Positions 42,797-52,200 of a DNA stretch of 64,000 nucleotides are shown piece after piece (the first letter of the stretch is position 1; the number at the start of each line of letters is the position of its first letter). This DNA comes from an uncultured Lachnospiraceae bacterium (GTDB lineage Bacteria > Bacillota > Clostridia > Lachnospirales > Lachnospiraceae): assembly GCA_947385425.1 (NCBI GenBank), contig CANDKY010000003.1, positions 1 through 64,000 of the forward strand. Direction: 5' to 3'. Both the position numbers and the translations under genes were made by a program. A model generated the notes under the pieces. It saw only the letters and a program-made list of their open reading frames with translations. It ran no database searches and was not told the DNA's origin.

Positions 42797-44449
42797 ATGG
42801 GGAATCGGGATTATCCGTTTTATGATGTGAAGAGGATTACGAATCTCAGGCAGCTTGTGGAATTCCGGGCGGAGGAATCCGGGGAGAGGGTAGTTTTTGC
42901 TTTTGAGAGGGAAAATCAGGGGAGGACAGAGATTACGTATGGGCAGTTTGGGGAGCATACGCAGGCGCTGGGGACGGCGCTGCTTTCTATGGGAATAAGG
43001 GATATGCGGGTTGCTATTCTGGGTGAAAATTCGTATGAATGGCTGCTGGCTTTTTTTGCTGTGACCGGGAGCGGGAATGTGGCGGTGCCGGTTGACCGGG
43101 AGGCGCCGGCTGGTTTGGCAGGGAGGCTGCTCCGGGACAGCGGGTGCGCGCTGCTTATTTTTTCCGCCGCCTATAGGGATCTCGCGGGGGAACTGATGGA
43201 GGAGGTGTCTGTAAAAGGGATCTGTATGGATCAACTGGCTTCTCTGGTGGAAAAAGGAAGGGTACTGGCAGAAGGAGGGATGGATGCGTATATCAGCCAT
43301 AAGACGGAGGATGAAAGTACGGCGGCTATTGTGTATACTTCCGGTACCACGGGGGTAAGCAAGGGTGTTATGCTCAGCCATAAAAACTTTGCCCTGGATA
43401 CTTATGCTTCCTGCCGGGTAGGAATGTTTGACGGCGACACGCTGCTTATCCTGCCGCTCCACCATACGTTCGGGCTGGTGGCCGGGGTGTTTATAACGAT
43501 GCTGTATGGCTATACCATCTATATTAATAAGAGCCTGAGATATTTGTCGGCGGACTTTGTAAAGGCGGCTCCTAAAAAATTGTTCGCGGTGCCGTTGGTT
43601 GTGGAAACGCTGTACCGGAATATTTGGAATACGCTGCGGCAGGCGGGCAGGGAAGAGGAAGTGAAGGATTTGATTGATAAGAGCAATGCCCTGCTGGCGG
43701 AAGGCACTGACAGGCGGAAAGAATTTTTCCGCTCCGTATTGGCGCCCTTTGGGGGCAGGCTGGAGCTTATCATATCCGGCGGCGCGCCTTTAAACCCTAA
43801 GTATATCCAGGGGTTCCGGGATTTCGGCGTCAATCTTTTGAATGGTTATGGGATTACGGAATGTTCCCCGGTGGTCGCGGTGAACAGGAATGAGTTTTAC
43901 AAGGACGGGAGTGTGGGGCGGATACTGGATGAGTGTATGGTCAGGATTGACGGCCCGGATGCGGAGGGAAAAGGCGAGGTATGCGTGAAGGGTCCCATGG
44001 TTATGCAGGGGTATTACCGCATGGAAGAGGAGACAAAGGCGGTATTGCGGGATGGGTGGTTCCATACGGGAGATATCGGGTATGTGGACGGGGATCAGTT
44101 CCTGTATATCACAGGGCGGAAGAAGAATTTGATTATCCTGGGCAATGGGGAAAATGTTGCGCCGGAAGGTCTGGAAATGCAGCTACAGGATATTCCGCTG
44201 GTGGGTGAGGCGGTGGTTTTCGAAAAGGAACACAGGATTGCGGCGGAAATTTTCCCGGATATGGCGTATGCCGGGGAGAACGGGATTGGCGATATCGAGA
44301 CGGCGTTAAAGAAAGAGATTGCTAAGCTGAACCGGGGGCTGCCTTTCTATAAGCAGGTCAGCCAGGTTATTGTCCGTGACAGGGAATTTGAGAAGACTAC
44401 CACTAAGAAAATAAAGAGGAATGGAATCGGAGGGCAGGATGATGTTTGA
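42797..44449 (+). CDS. AMP-forming acyl-CoA/acyl-ACP ligase
   Basis: Activates a carboxylic acid, probably fatty, as an adenylate and passes it to CoA or to the carrier protein encoded next. Motifs: VYTSGTTGVSKGVMLSHKN (about residues 179-197), GYGITECSP (about 349-357), GWFHTGDIGYVDGD (about 417-430), GRKKNLIILGNGENV and the C-terminal Lys in FEKTTTKKIKR. 550 residues, normal for long-chain acyl ligases. ATG at 42797 follows TAGGAGAGG; the frame upstream to 42659 is inside a repeat. Its position after the NRPS suggests that it supplies the N-acyl cap. Confidence 0.88.
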   Translation: MGNRDYPFYDVKRITNLRQLVEFRAEESGERVVFAFERENQGRTEITYGQFGEHTQALGTALLSMGIRDMRVAILGENSYEWLLAFFAVTGSGNVAVPVDREAPAGLAGRLLRDSGCALLIFSAAYRDLAGELMEEVSVKGICMDQLASLVEKGRVLAEGGMDAYISHKTEDESTAAIVYTSGTTGVSKGVMLSHKNFALDTYASCRVGMFDGDTLLILPLHHTFGLVAGVFITMLYGYTIYINKSLRYLSADFVKAAPKKLFAVPLVVETLYRNIWNTLRQAGREEEVKDLIDKSNALLAEGTDRRKEFFRSVLAPFGGRLELIISGGAPLNPKYIQGFRDFGVNLLNGYGITECSPVVAVNRNEFYKDGSVGRILDECMVRIDGPDAEGKGEVCVKGPMVMQGYYRMEEETKAVLRDGWFHTGDIGYVDGDQFLYITGRKKNLIILGNGENVAPEGLEMQLQDIPLVGEAVVFEKEHRIAAEIFPDMAYAGENGIGDIETALKKEIAKLNRGLPFYKQVSQVIVRDREFEKTTTKKIKRNGIGGQDDV

Positions 44450-44663
44450 GAAGGTGTGCAGTATCCTTTCGGAATTTGTGAATGTGGATATGGGACAGGT
44501 GACCCCGGAATCGGAGCTGGCAGAGGATCTGGGGATGAATTCCCTCGAACTGATGGAGGCCGCGATGCGGCTGGAAGAGGAATTTAACGTGGAGATTCCG
44601 GACAGGGAGATTTATGGGTTCCGAGTTGTGGGGGATGTGGTGGGGTATTTGGAGAGGGGATGA
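44439..44663 (+). CDS. Stand-alone acyl carrier protein
   Basis: A 74-residue four-helix carrier with the phosphopantetheine Ser in DLGMNSLELME (about residues 33-43). It overlaps the ligase stop by 11 bases, so the two proteins are translationally coupled and likely partners: ligase loads ACP, ACP donates to the starter C domain of the NRPS. ATG at 44439 (or 44442) follows GGAGGGC. No phosphopantetheinyl transferase gene is in the window; one must be supplied elsewhere. Confidence 0.9.
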   Translation: MMFEKVCSILSEFVNVDMGQVTPESELAEDLGMNSLELMEAAMRLEEEFNVEIPDREIYGFRVVGDVVGYLERG

Positions 44664-44673
44664 GGTGGGAAAT

Positions 44674-45825
44674 ATGGCAGTGATTGACCGGATTAAATAT
44701 GACGGCCCTCCGGATGGAACTCCGTGGCTGATATATAAGTATTTTGGTGCTCAGTTTGTCCTTGGTTCTCAGTTGATAGTAAACCAGGGTCAGGAGGCAT
44801 TGTTTTTTAAAGGCGGGGAGGCATTGGATCTTTTTAAAGGCGGGACACATACGTTGAAAACCGGGAACCTTCCGCTGCTGAACCGGATTGTAAATCTGCC
44901 GTTTGGCGGAAAAACTCCTTTTTCCGCAGAAGTTTTTTTTATAAATATGACATCCAGGCTGGATATGAATTGGGGCACTGCGGAACCGTTTCAATTGGAG
45001 GATCCGAAATATGGGCTAATTTTGTCAATCCGCTCCCGTGGAAGATATGGAATGAGGATTACGGATGCCAGAATATTTGTGAATAAACTGGTTGGCGCGA
45101 TTCCTGACGGGGCTGCAATCAGCCATCTTTTTGTGGCAGGCTACTTTAGCGGATTGATTACCGCTTCTGTTAAAACAATTATTGCTGATTATATGATACG
45201 GCAGAAGATCTCATTTCTGGAAATTTCCGTTTATTTAAAAGATTTGTCAGAGATATGCCGGAATGAAATCAGTCAGGAGTTTGAAAGGTACGGCGTTGAG
45301 ATACAGAGTTTTTATATTGAAGCTATATCGCCGCCTAAAGAAGAATTTGCAAAGCTTCGCAATTATAAAGAGGAGCTTGCGTTAGGAAACGATTTTTATA
45401 CGCGCAGGAGATCTTTGGATATTATGGAGCGCTTAGCTGACAATTCGAATACAGGCGGAATTGCAAATATGGGGATTGGCCTTGGCATGGGGTTAGGAAC
45501 CATGCGTAGTGCCGGAAATATGTTTGGCAGTATCGCGGACAGTATAAATAATGGCGGCGGGAGTCAGGGAGCGGACGGGGAGGAAGCAGGCGGGATGAAA
45601 TGCCTGAAATGTTCGTCCTTAATAAGAAAAGGCATGAAGTTTTGCGGGAACTGCGGAGAAAAGGTGGAATCAGGCTTGGTTTGCCCGCAATGCGGGTATG
45701 AAAATTCCGATGGGATGAGGTTCTGCGGGAATTGTGGGTACAAGCTGATAAAACAGTGTGCTGCCTGCGGTGCAGAGAATGATGTGATGCAAAAATTTTG
45801 CGGAAATTGCGGGAACAGGCTGTAG
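44674..45825 (+). CDS. SPFH-domain protein with C-terminal zinc ribbons
   Basis: A 383-residue protein of the virion-core-like SPFH family found in many Firmicutes. The N-terminal SPFH/band-7-like region (about residues 20-260: LIVNQGQEALFFKGGEALDL, FGGKTPFSAEVFF, FERYGVEIQSFYIEAISPP) is followed by a Gly/Met-rich linker and three CxxC pairs forming zinc ribbons (MKCLKCSS..CGNCG, LVCPQCG..CGNCG, KQCAACG..CGNCG). No membrane helix. Probably a membrane-associated scaffold. It begins the lower-GC block that leads to the secretion locus. ATG at 44674 follows GAGGTGGG. Confidence 0.8.
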   Translation: MAVIDRIKYDGPPDGTPWLIYKYFGAQFVLGSQLIVNQGQEALFFKGGEALDLFKGGTHTLKTGNLPLLNRIVNLPFGGKTPFSAEVFFINMTSRLDMNWGTAEPFQLEDPKYGLILSIRSRGRYGMRITDARIFVNKLVGAIPDGAAISHLFVAGYFSGLITASVKTIIADYMIRQKISFLEISVYLKDLSEICRNEISQEFERYGVEIQSFYIEAISPPKEEFAKLRNYKEELALGNDFYTRRRSLDIMERLADNSNTGGIANMGIGLGMGLGTMRSAGNMFGSIADSINNGGGSQGADGEEAGGMKCLKCSSLIRKGMKFCGNCGEKVESGLVCPQCGYENSDGMRFCGNCGYKLIKQCAACGAENDVMQKFCGNCGNRL

Positions 45826-45917
45826 CGGGAATCCGGAAGGAATGGGTTTTATCCAATTGGCATTTATGAAATTTATGGCTTTCGGCAGGATTGCGAAAGA
45901 GGGGAGGAAAAAGATAT

Positions 45918-46511
45918 ATGGCTTATGAAGTAGTGGAACTGGAATGTCCCGGATGTGGACGTGCAATTGCGATTGACACAAAGCAGTGTCCTTCCTGCTT
46001 TCGCGAAATCGTTATTACATCGTTTAACAGTGTCGCTTCCATGACGGCGTTGGACTTAAATAAGTATGCAAACAGTTATCGGAAAGCCTTGTCAGGACAT
46101 CCGGATAATAAGGAGTTAAATATTGCAGTTGCTTTCTGCTATCTGAAATTGAGGTTTTATGATAAGGCTTTGCAATACTTCGAAAAAGCAATGGAAAATG
46201 ATTTTGATAATCCGGAGGTTTATTTCTATGCGGCTGTATGTCTGTTAAAAGGGAAGAAGGCATTCTGCCTGGTACATGCGGATATAGACAGGGCAGAGGA
46301 ATATCTGGGTGCTGCAGTTATGATTGAGCCTAAGGGGATATATTATTATTTTTGGGCGTATATCAAATATGATTATTACTATAGGAAACACCTGCAGACT
46401 TCACCATCGTATCAGGAGGAATTGGCTTTGGCCAGGGAGGCGGGGGTGTTGCCTGCGGATATTCAACAGTTTTATGAACTATTGGGTGTGCCGAAGCCGG
46501 GTTGCCTTTAG
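45918..46511 (+). CDS. Zinc-ribbon TPR protein
   Basis: 197 residues: an N-terminal four-Cys zinc ribbon (CPGCG..CPSCF, residues 8-30), then helical repeats of TPR type (about 55-130, with AVAFCYLKLRFYDKALQYFE) and an unassigned tail. Such proteins are adaptors. ATG at 45918 has GAGGGGAGG upstream. Not assigned to any known secretion family; its place directly after the SPFH/zinc-ribbon gene suggests a common function. Confidence 0.6.
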   Translation: MAYEVVELECPGCGRAIAIDTKQCPSCFREIVITSFNSVASMTALDLNKYANSYRKALSGHPDNKELNIAVAFCYLKLRFYDKALQYFEKAMENDFDNPEVYFYAAVCLLKGKKAFCLVHADIDRAEEYLGAAVMIEPKGIYYYFWAYIKYDYYYRKHLQTSPSYQEELALAREAGVLPADIQQFYELLGVPKPGCL

Positions 46512-46621
46512 GTGATTACAAGCAATTTTTTGCGGGTCATTCCCCCGCAGTTTGCTGCGTTCAGAAAAAGAAACCAGGTCTGGATAAATGATAAATTACA
46601 AATTTGTAGGAGGAATTGTAA

Positions 46622-47383
46622 ATGGGTTTGGAAGATATTGCGATTTATATGTTAGGTTCTGCTGCGGGAGTTGCTGCTAATGTTAAGGAAGGGAAAGAGG
46701 CGATTAAGAGGTTTAAAACAGGAAAAACGCCGGAACAAAAGGATGTAATTGATTTTTTCACCAGTGGTTTGTCTGGCTGTTGGTATGGAGGAAAGATTTT
46801 TTCCAAATTGAAAATGATAGACTATGAACAGATCGTAGCTAACCGCCTGAGTGGATTAGATTTAAAGAACATGGCGATAGAGAAAATAGGTTTGGATGAA
46901 AGTGAGATAAATGAAATTCCTCCTATTGTATTGAGCGGGTATATATGGGAGGATTTTGATGCCAAGGATCGGGATGATGTTGTTTTTTTCCATGCGGAAG
47001 ATGGCCGTGCAGTTTCTTCACGTTTTAGTGTGACATGGCTGTTTTTCAGTCGGTTACAGATTTATTCCTATACATATATATTTGACACCGTTAGCGATAG
47101 AATATGGGAGAAGTCAATGGAATTTTTTTATCAGGATATTACATGCTTTGCTATAAATGAAAACCTGGTTCAAAAGATTATAGATAAGAATTCTAAAGGC
47201 TGTGTCCACGGATGTTTATCATTTTTTAGGAAAAATATGGAATGTCATAGCTATTATGTCAATGAACTAAAAATTGTTGTTCCGGGAGGTTCCTATAGCT
47301 TTTCTATGCGTAATAATGGAAAACAGACAGACAGCCTGCATGCAGCCAAAGCAATGGTGCGTGAAAGAAAATATATTCATTAA
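46622..47383 (+). CDS. Protein of unknown function
   Basis: A 253-residue protein without signal peptide. A short hydrophobic segment IAIYMLGSAAGVAANV lies at residues 6-21. The C-terminal beta-strand region (VNELKIVVPGGSYSFSMRNN) resembles bacterial PH-like cores but I cannot assign it. A possible link to the SPFH/TPR genes rests only on position. ATG follows TAGGAGGAA. AT-rich (about one third GC in the 60-base row 47041-47100, counted by hand). Confidence 0.6.
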   Translation: MGLEDIAIYMLGSAAGVAANVKEGKEAIKRFKTGKTPEQKDVIDFFTSGLSGCWYGGKIFSKLKMIDYEQIVANRLSGLDLKNMAIEKIGLDESEINEIPPIVLSGYIWEDFDAKDRDDVVFFHAEDGRAVSSRFSVTWLFFSRLQIYSYTYIFDTVSDRIWEKSMEFFYQDITCFAINENLVQKIIDKNSKGCVHGCLSFFRKNMECHSYYVNELKIVVPGGSYSFSMRNNGKQTDSLHAAKAMVRERKYIH

Positions 47384-47412
47384 GCTGGAAAACGGATCTT
47401 GGGTATACAGAT

Positions 47413-47862
47413 ATGAAGGAGGAATATGACGTAAGCGGGGTTCCGGTAGTTCGGACGACCAGCCATCCTCTTCCCGATAATCCGCTCAGAAGGCCCCAGA
47501 TTGGTTTAAAAAATGCCGTTTTTTCCTTAGTGATGTTTGTTGTTTTGATTATGGTATTTTATGGTCTATCCGGAATTATATTCAGTGGATTGGAAAAGGG
47601 AGAAACGTACCGGATGGTATTAGTATTTGCTGTTGCAATTGTTTATGTCCATATGGTTTCAGTAAGGGCGGTAATCTGGATGGTACATGTTTATCAGCGT
47701 TTCGCCCCGGATTCTGTGCGGCTGCGCTGTGTATTTGAACCCAGTTGTTCGGAATATATGATCATGGCAGTGGAAAAGTACGGATTCACCCGCGGGTTGT
47801 GGAAAGGGATAAAACGGTTGGGGAGATGCCATCCGCCCAATTATGGTAAGGACTATCCTTAG
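47413..47862 (+). CDS. yidD: YidD-like protein with membrane N-terminus
   Basis: 149 residues. The C-terminal 70 residues are a clear YidD domain, a membrane-protein insertion factor that works with YidC: CVFEPSCSEYMIMAVEKYG (about residues 105-123) and GRCHPPNYG. The N-terminus carries two membrane helices (about 31-53 and 65-88) that typical YidD proteins (70-110 residues) lack. In most Firmicutes yidD lies with rnpA and yidC; finding a variant here, upstream of an EssC gene, suggests a dedicated role in inserting a membrane component. Confidence 0.75.
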   Translation: MKEEYDVSGVPVVRTTSHPLPDNPLRRPQIGLKNAVFSLVMFVVLIMVFYGLSGIIFSGLEKGETYRMVLVFAVAIVYVHMVSVRAVIWMVHVYQRFAPDSVRLRCVFEPSCSEYMIMAVEKYGFTRGLWKGIKRLGRCHPPNYGKDYP

Positions 47863-47969
47863 GAATTTCATTCCTTTGGAGAAGGTATATGTATTTTTAA
47901 ACAAATGGGGTAATCTTTAGTGTGGGATAATTGTAATTTTGGTTTATCAGGAGAAGGAGAGAAAATAAA

Positions 47970-48398
47970 ATGAAGCGATGCCCGATATGCGGAGCAGAAA
48001 GTGAAGTGGATGAAAGGTGTCCGTATTGTAATATACAAATGGTAGGAACCGGTATAAAACCGATAGAAAAAATAAGTACCATGCCTCAGGATGGCCTGGA
48101 AAATAATGGCGCTGAATTTGTGCAGCATAGAAAAGGGGAAACGGAAGTTCAGGAAAGTAAGATATCAAAGTTGCTGCAACTGCTAGGAAAGGATGACAGT
48201 GCAATTAATAATATGTTGAAAAGTGCAGTGAACATTGTTATTGTAGTTGCCCTTTTAATCGGAGTGGTTGGAAACAGCGAAGCAGCAAATCTGATGGGAC
48301 TTGCCGGAATTGCGGGGTTTATATTGCAAAGTAAAAATAAGATTGATTTCAAGTCGGTTTTGAGTTCTTTATTGCCCACAAAAGACGGAAGGCCATAA
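47970..48398 (+). CDS. Zinc-ribbon membrane protein
   Basis: 142 residues beginning with MKRCPICGAES and CPYC (one zinc ribbon, residues 4-20), a polar linker (about 25-70), and two hydrophobic stretches (about 83-100 and 103-118, VNIVIVVALLIGVVG). The zinc ribbon is almost identical to that of the next gene (MKRCPVCGAES..CPMCG), indicating duplication. No function known. The ATG follows GGAGAAGGAGAG. Confidence 0.6.
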   Translation: MKRCPICGAESEVDERCPYCNIQMVGTGIKPIEKISTMPQDGLENNGAEFVQHRKGETEVQESKISKLLQLLGKDDSAINNMLKSAVNIVIVVALLIGVVGNSEAANLMGLAGIAGFILQSKNKIDFKSVLSSLLPTKDGRP

Positions 48399-48442
48399 TA
48401 TTATGTCATTGATGTCAGAACAGGATAGGGAGGATGCACAGG

Positions 48443-49168
48443 ATGAAACGGTGCCCGGTATGCGGAGCGGAGAGTGAATCAGGAGAATACTGTCCCATGT
48501 GCGGAGTTCTTTTGGTCAATTCCGAAACGAAGAAGGTAGACGGAAGGCAACTTCACAGCAGCCATAGGATAGTTTGGGATAATAAGGTTTTTTTGGCTGG
48601 AGGCGGGATTGCGGTTGCTGTGTTTTTAGCGGTAGTCGGGATATTGGTTATCCATAACCGTCCGAAAAAACAGCCGGATAACATAGCGGTTACAGACTCT
48701 GATGGGACAGTGGAACCGGATAGGGATGAGGTTGGCGGATTTGAGGGGATTGGGGAGGTTAGCCTTAATGGAGAAGAACGCCTTGTGGAGGATGAGGCTG
48801 AATTGCCTTCCGATGATACGGCAATAGAGGCTGATACGGAGGATATAGTAACCGTGCAGGAGGATTCAGAAGATACAGAGGATGCTCTTGACGAATATAT
48901 TATTGAGAAAAGCGACCGGGAGTATATTTCGGATGATGATTTGGCCGATATGAGCCCGCAGCAGTTAACCTATGCGAGAAATGAGATATATGCAAGGCAT
49001 GGGTATATTTTTCAGTCTCAGGAGCTGACGGAGTTTTTTTCACAAAAAAGCTGGTATCATCCAGTATCCGGATTTGAAGAGGGCTTCTTTAATGAGTATG
49101 AAAAGTATAATGCGGTATATATTTTAGAGTATCAAAAGGAAAATGGAAAAGAGTATAAGCCTGAATGA
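48443..49168 (+). CDS. Zinc-ribbon, single-pass membrane protein with YARHG domain
   Basis: 241 residues: cytoplasmic zinc ribbon (CPVCG..CPMCG), membrane helix (FLAGGGIAVAVFLAVVGILV, about residues 47-66), a long acidic outside linker, and a C-terminal YARHG domain with TYARNEIYARHGYIF (about 176-190). YARHG is an extracellular module of unknown ligand often found on the surface of Firmicutes. ATG at 48443 is preferred to 48434, because GGGAGG is immediately before the latter. It ends directly against the EssC gene. Confidence 0.75.
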   Translation: MKRCPVCGAESESGEYCPMCGVLLVNSETKKVDGRQLHSSHRIVWDNKVFLAGGGIAVAVFLAVVGILVIHNRPKKQPDNIAVTDSDGTVEPDRDEVGGFEGIGEVSLNGEERLVEDEAELPSDDTAIEADTEDIVTVQEDSEDTEDALDEYIIEKSDREYISDDDLADMSPQQLTYARNEIYARHGYIFQSQELTEFFSQKSWYHPVSGFEEGFFNEYEKYNAVYILEYQKENGKEYKPE

Positions 49169-49200
49169 GAAAGGTACCGTTTTGCAGAGGTGGTGAGAAG

Positions 49201-52200
49201 ATGGAAGAATTCAGAAAATATCAGATACCGGATTTTCTTGTAACGTTCTTTGTCGGAGAACGGAAAGTTTCACGGATGTTGAGTGAAGTATTGAAAAACA
49301 GAGATAATTCTTCGTTTCTGAGATTATTAAGGCTGCCTGATGACTTTTCCTTTCCTTTTTTCCAGGAGGAAATGGAGGAAGCCGTCATATATACTTTGAA
49401 ACAAGGTTCCGATAACGAATATGAAGTGACGCTGAATGGTCATTCCTGTAATGAACGCAGCGTACAAAGCGGCGATTATTATATTTTTAAGAACAGGGAC
49501 GGCAGCAGGGTAGTGAAAATCCTGTTTATTGCCGCGAAAGACTTACAGGTTGGCTACCGGAAATATAAGGTATCGAAGGATACGAATATTTTCATAGGAC
49601 GCACGGAACTTAACGATATTTCTTTCAATTTCAGCGACTTTGTTTCACGGGAAAGGCATGCCGCAATCAGGATTGACGGGAACGGAAATGCGTTTCTTGA
49701 AGATTTAAAACGCAGTGTCGGTATTTATGTAAACGGCTGTCTTGTTCATTCGCAGCAGCTTCGGATTTATGATGAAATTTTTATGATGGGCCTTTCTGTT
49801 ATTTATATGGGTGATTTTATTGCAGTGTGTAATCTGGAAACGGAAAGCAGACTGCCGGTAATGGATTCTTTTTCCGTGAAAACCCTTGTGGATGGGACGG
49901 CGGAAAAAGAATACTTTGTCAGTACTCCCCGTATTTTAAAGTCATTGGATAATGACGAAATAGAGGTTGACGGGCCGCCAAGTCCGTTTATTGCAGATAA
50001 AACACCGGCGGTTTTAGTTATTGGCCCCAGCCTTACGATGTCTTTGGTGATGCTGGCAAGTCTTGGGATGTCCATATCAAATGCCTTAAGCGGCGGACAG
50101 TTGTCTACTGTTATCACCAGCGGTACAATGGCAGCCGGTATGCTGCTCGGTTCATTGATGTGGCCCATGCTGCTTAGAAGTTATCAAAAGAGGCGCACCG
50201 TGGCGGATGAAAAATATCGGAAGAACAGATACTCTTCTTATATTGCGGATATTGAGAAAAAGCTGATAGCAAAAAGGGAAAGGGCAATCCGGCTTTTGAA
50301 TGATTCCCTTTGTCCATCACCCGATATGTTATGTTCTTTGCTTGACAGCGAAGAGAGAAGGCTTCACTTATGGGAACGTTCGTATGAAGATTCAGACTTT
50401 CTCGATGTACGTTTAGGACTGGGGAGCAGGCCTTTTGGAGTACGTCTGAAAATCCCCAGGCAGGGGTTTCAGTTATATGAAGATGAGCTGCGGGATCTTC
50501 CGGATAAACTGAGTGAAAAGTACGGAGTTTTATCCAAAGTTCCCTTGACGCTTGATCTAAATAGCAATCATACCATTGGCATTATCGGCAGTACTTCCAA
50601 TATGCAGGCTGTCTTGAATGGGATTATCCTGAATATTATTTCACTGCATTCCTATGATGAAGTGAAACTCGTGCTGGCCGCATCGCCCCAATATGCGGAT
50701 GCGTTCGATGATTTTAAAAATGTACCGCATATCTGGAGTAATGATAAGAAAGTACGTTTTTTTGCTACCAATACGGAGGAGGTTCATTTTGTTTTTAATG
50801 TGATAGATGAAGTGATAAAGAAAAGGGAAGAAAACGGGGAGAAGGGGGTTTTGCCTGTCCCCCATTATGTTTTGATTGTTTCGGAGCCTTATCTGATTGA
50901 AAAAGAGGCTTTGCTCAGATACATGTATGATTCTGAAAACAAAGTCGGTGTTACGGCAATATTTGCTTACGGGGACATTACAAAACTTCCGAAATCCTGC
51001 AAAACCATTATCCAGAGTGATGATATACGTACCGGATATTACATAAAAAACAAAAATGCAAATAAATTCATTCCTTTCGAGCCTGATTTGGCAGATGTGG
51101 GGAGGATACATACTTTTGCGAGGAAATTGTCCCGGCTGCCTGTCAAACGCGATTTGCGTACATTGGGTATTGCGGACAGAATTTCCTTTCTGCAGATGTA
51201 CAGGGCGGGAAACGTTGCGGAACTTGATATAGAACGTCATTGGGAAAGTAATAATTCCGCGAAATCGCTGGCGGTTCCAATCGGTGTCATGGCAGGCGGT
51301 GAGGTATTCCGCCTGGATATCCATGAAGCATATCATGGCTGTCATGGGCTTGTGGCAGGGACTACCGGTTCCGGAAAAAGTGAATTTTTACAGGCATTTA
51401 TTCTTTCGCTTGCAGTGAATTACAGCCCAAGGGAGATTGCGTTTGTATTAGTGGATTTCAAAGGCGGCGATATGGCAAGGCCTTTCATGGCCAAACCGTT
51501 TTCACCGGCGCTGCCGCATCTGGCAGCTACAATTTCCAACCTGTCAGGAAATATACTGTACCGTGCGCTGGTTTCGCTGGAAGCGGAAATCAAATCACGT
51601 CAGCGTATTTTCAATGAAGCGGCGGCAGCGCTAGGTGTAGACAAGCTGGATATCAATTCGTATCACAAATATTATAAAGGGGGACGGCTTATGACGCCGT
51701 TGCCCCATCTGGTAATTATTATTGACGAATTTGCACAGTTGAAGACACAGCAGCCGGACTTCCTTGCGCAACTTATTAATGTGGCGCAGGTCGGACGAAG
51801 CCTTGGTATCCATCTTATCCTCGCTACGCAAAAACCGAGCGGTATTGTGGATCCGCAAATTATGAGCAATTCACGTTTTAAGGTATGTTTAAAGGTTGCG
51901 GACAAACAGGACAGTATTGATATGATAAATAAGCCGGATTCTGCGCTGATTAAGAATCCCGGTCGTTTATATTTGCAGGTGGGTTATGATGAAATTTATG
52001 AGTGTGTCCAGTCCGGATATAGCGGCGCGGATTACATTCCCACAAGGGTATTTATGCCCGATGAAGAAATTACGGTGCAGATGACAGACCATACTGCGAA
52101 TCCGGTCCATAGTGCAAAGCTTGATTTGTCCGGCGATAAGTCGGATAAAACACAGCTCGAAGCTGTTGTGGCGGAAATAGTCGCCCTTGGACGGAAGAAA

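Noticed and set aside
44674..45825. Phage or poxvirus virion protein
   Set aside because: The virion-core name is a historical label; SPFH-like and zinc-ribbon features and lack of any phage genes argue for a bacterial scaffold protein.
47413..47862. Haemolysin
   Set aside because: Old databases label YidD as alpha-haemolysin; the cysteine-containing CxxxPSCSEY and RCHP pattern is that of the YidD insertion factor.
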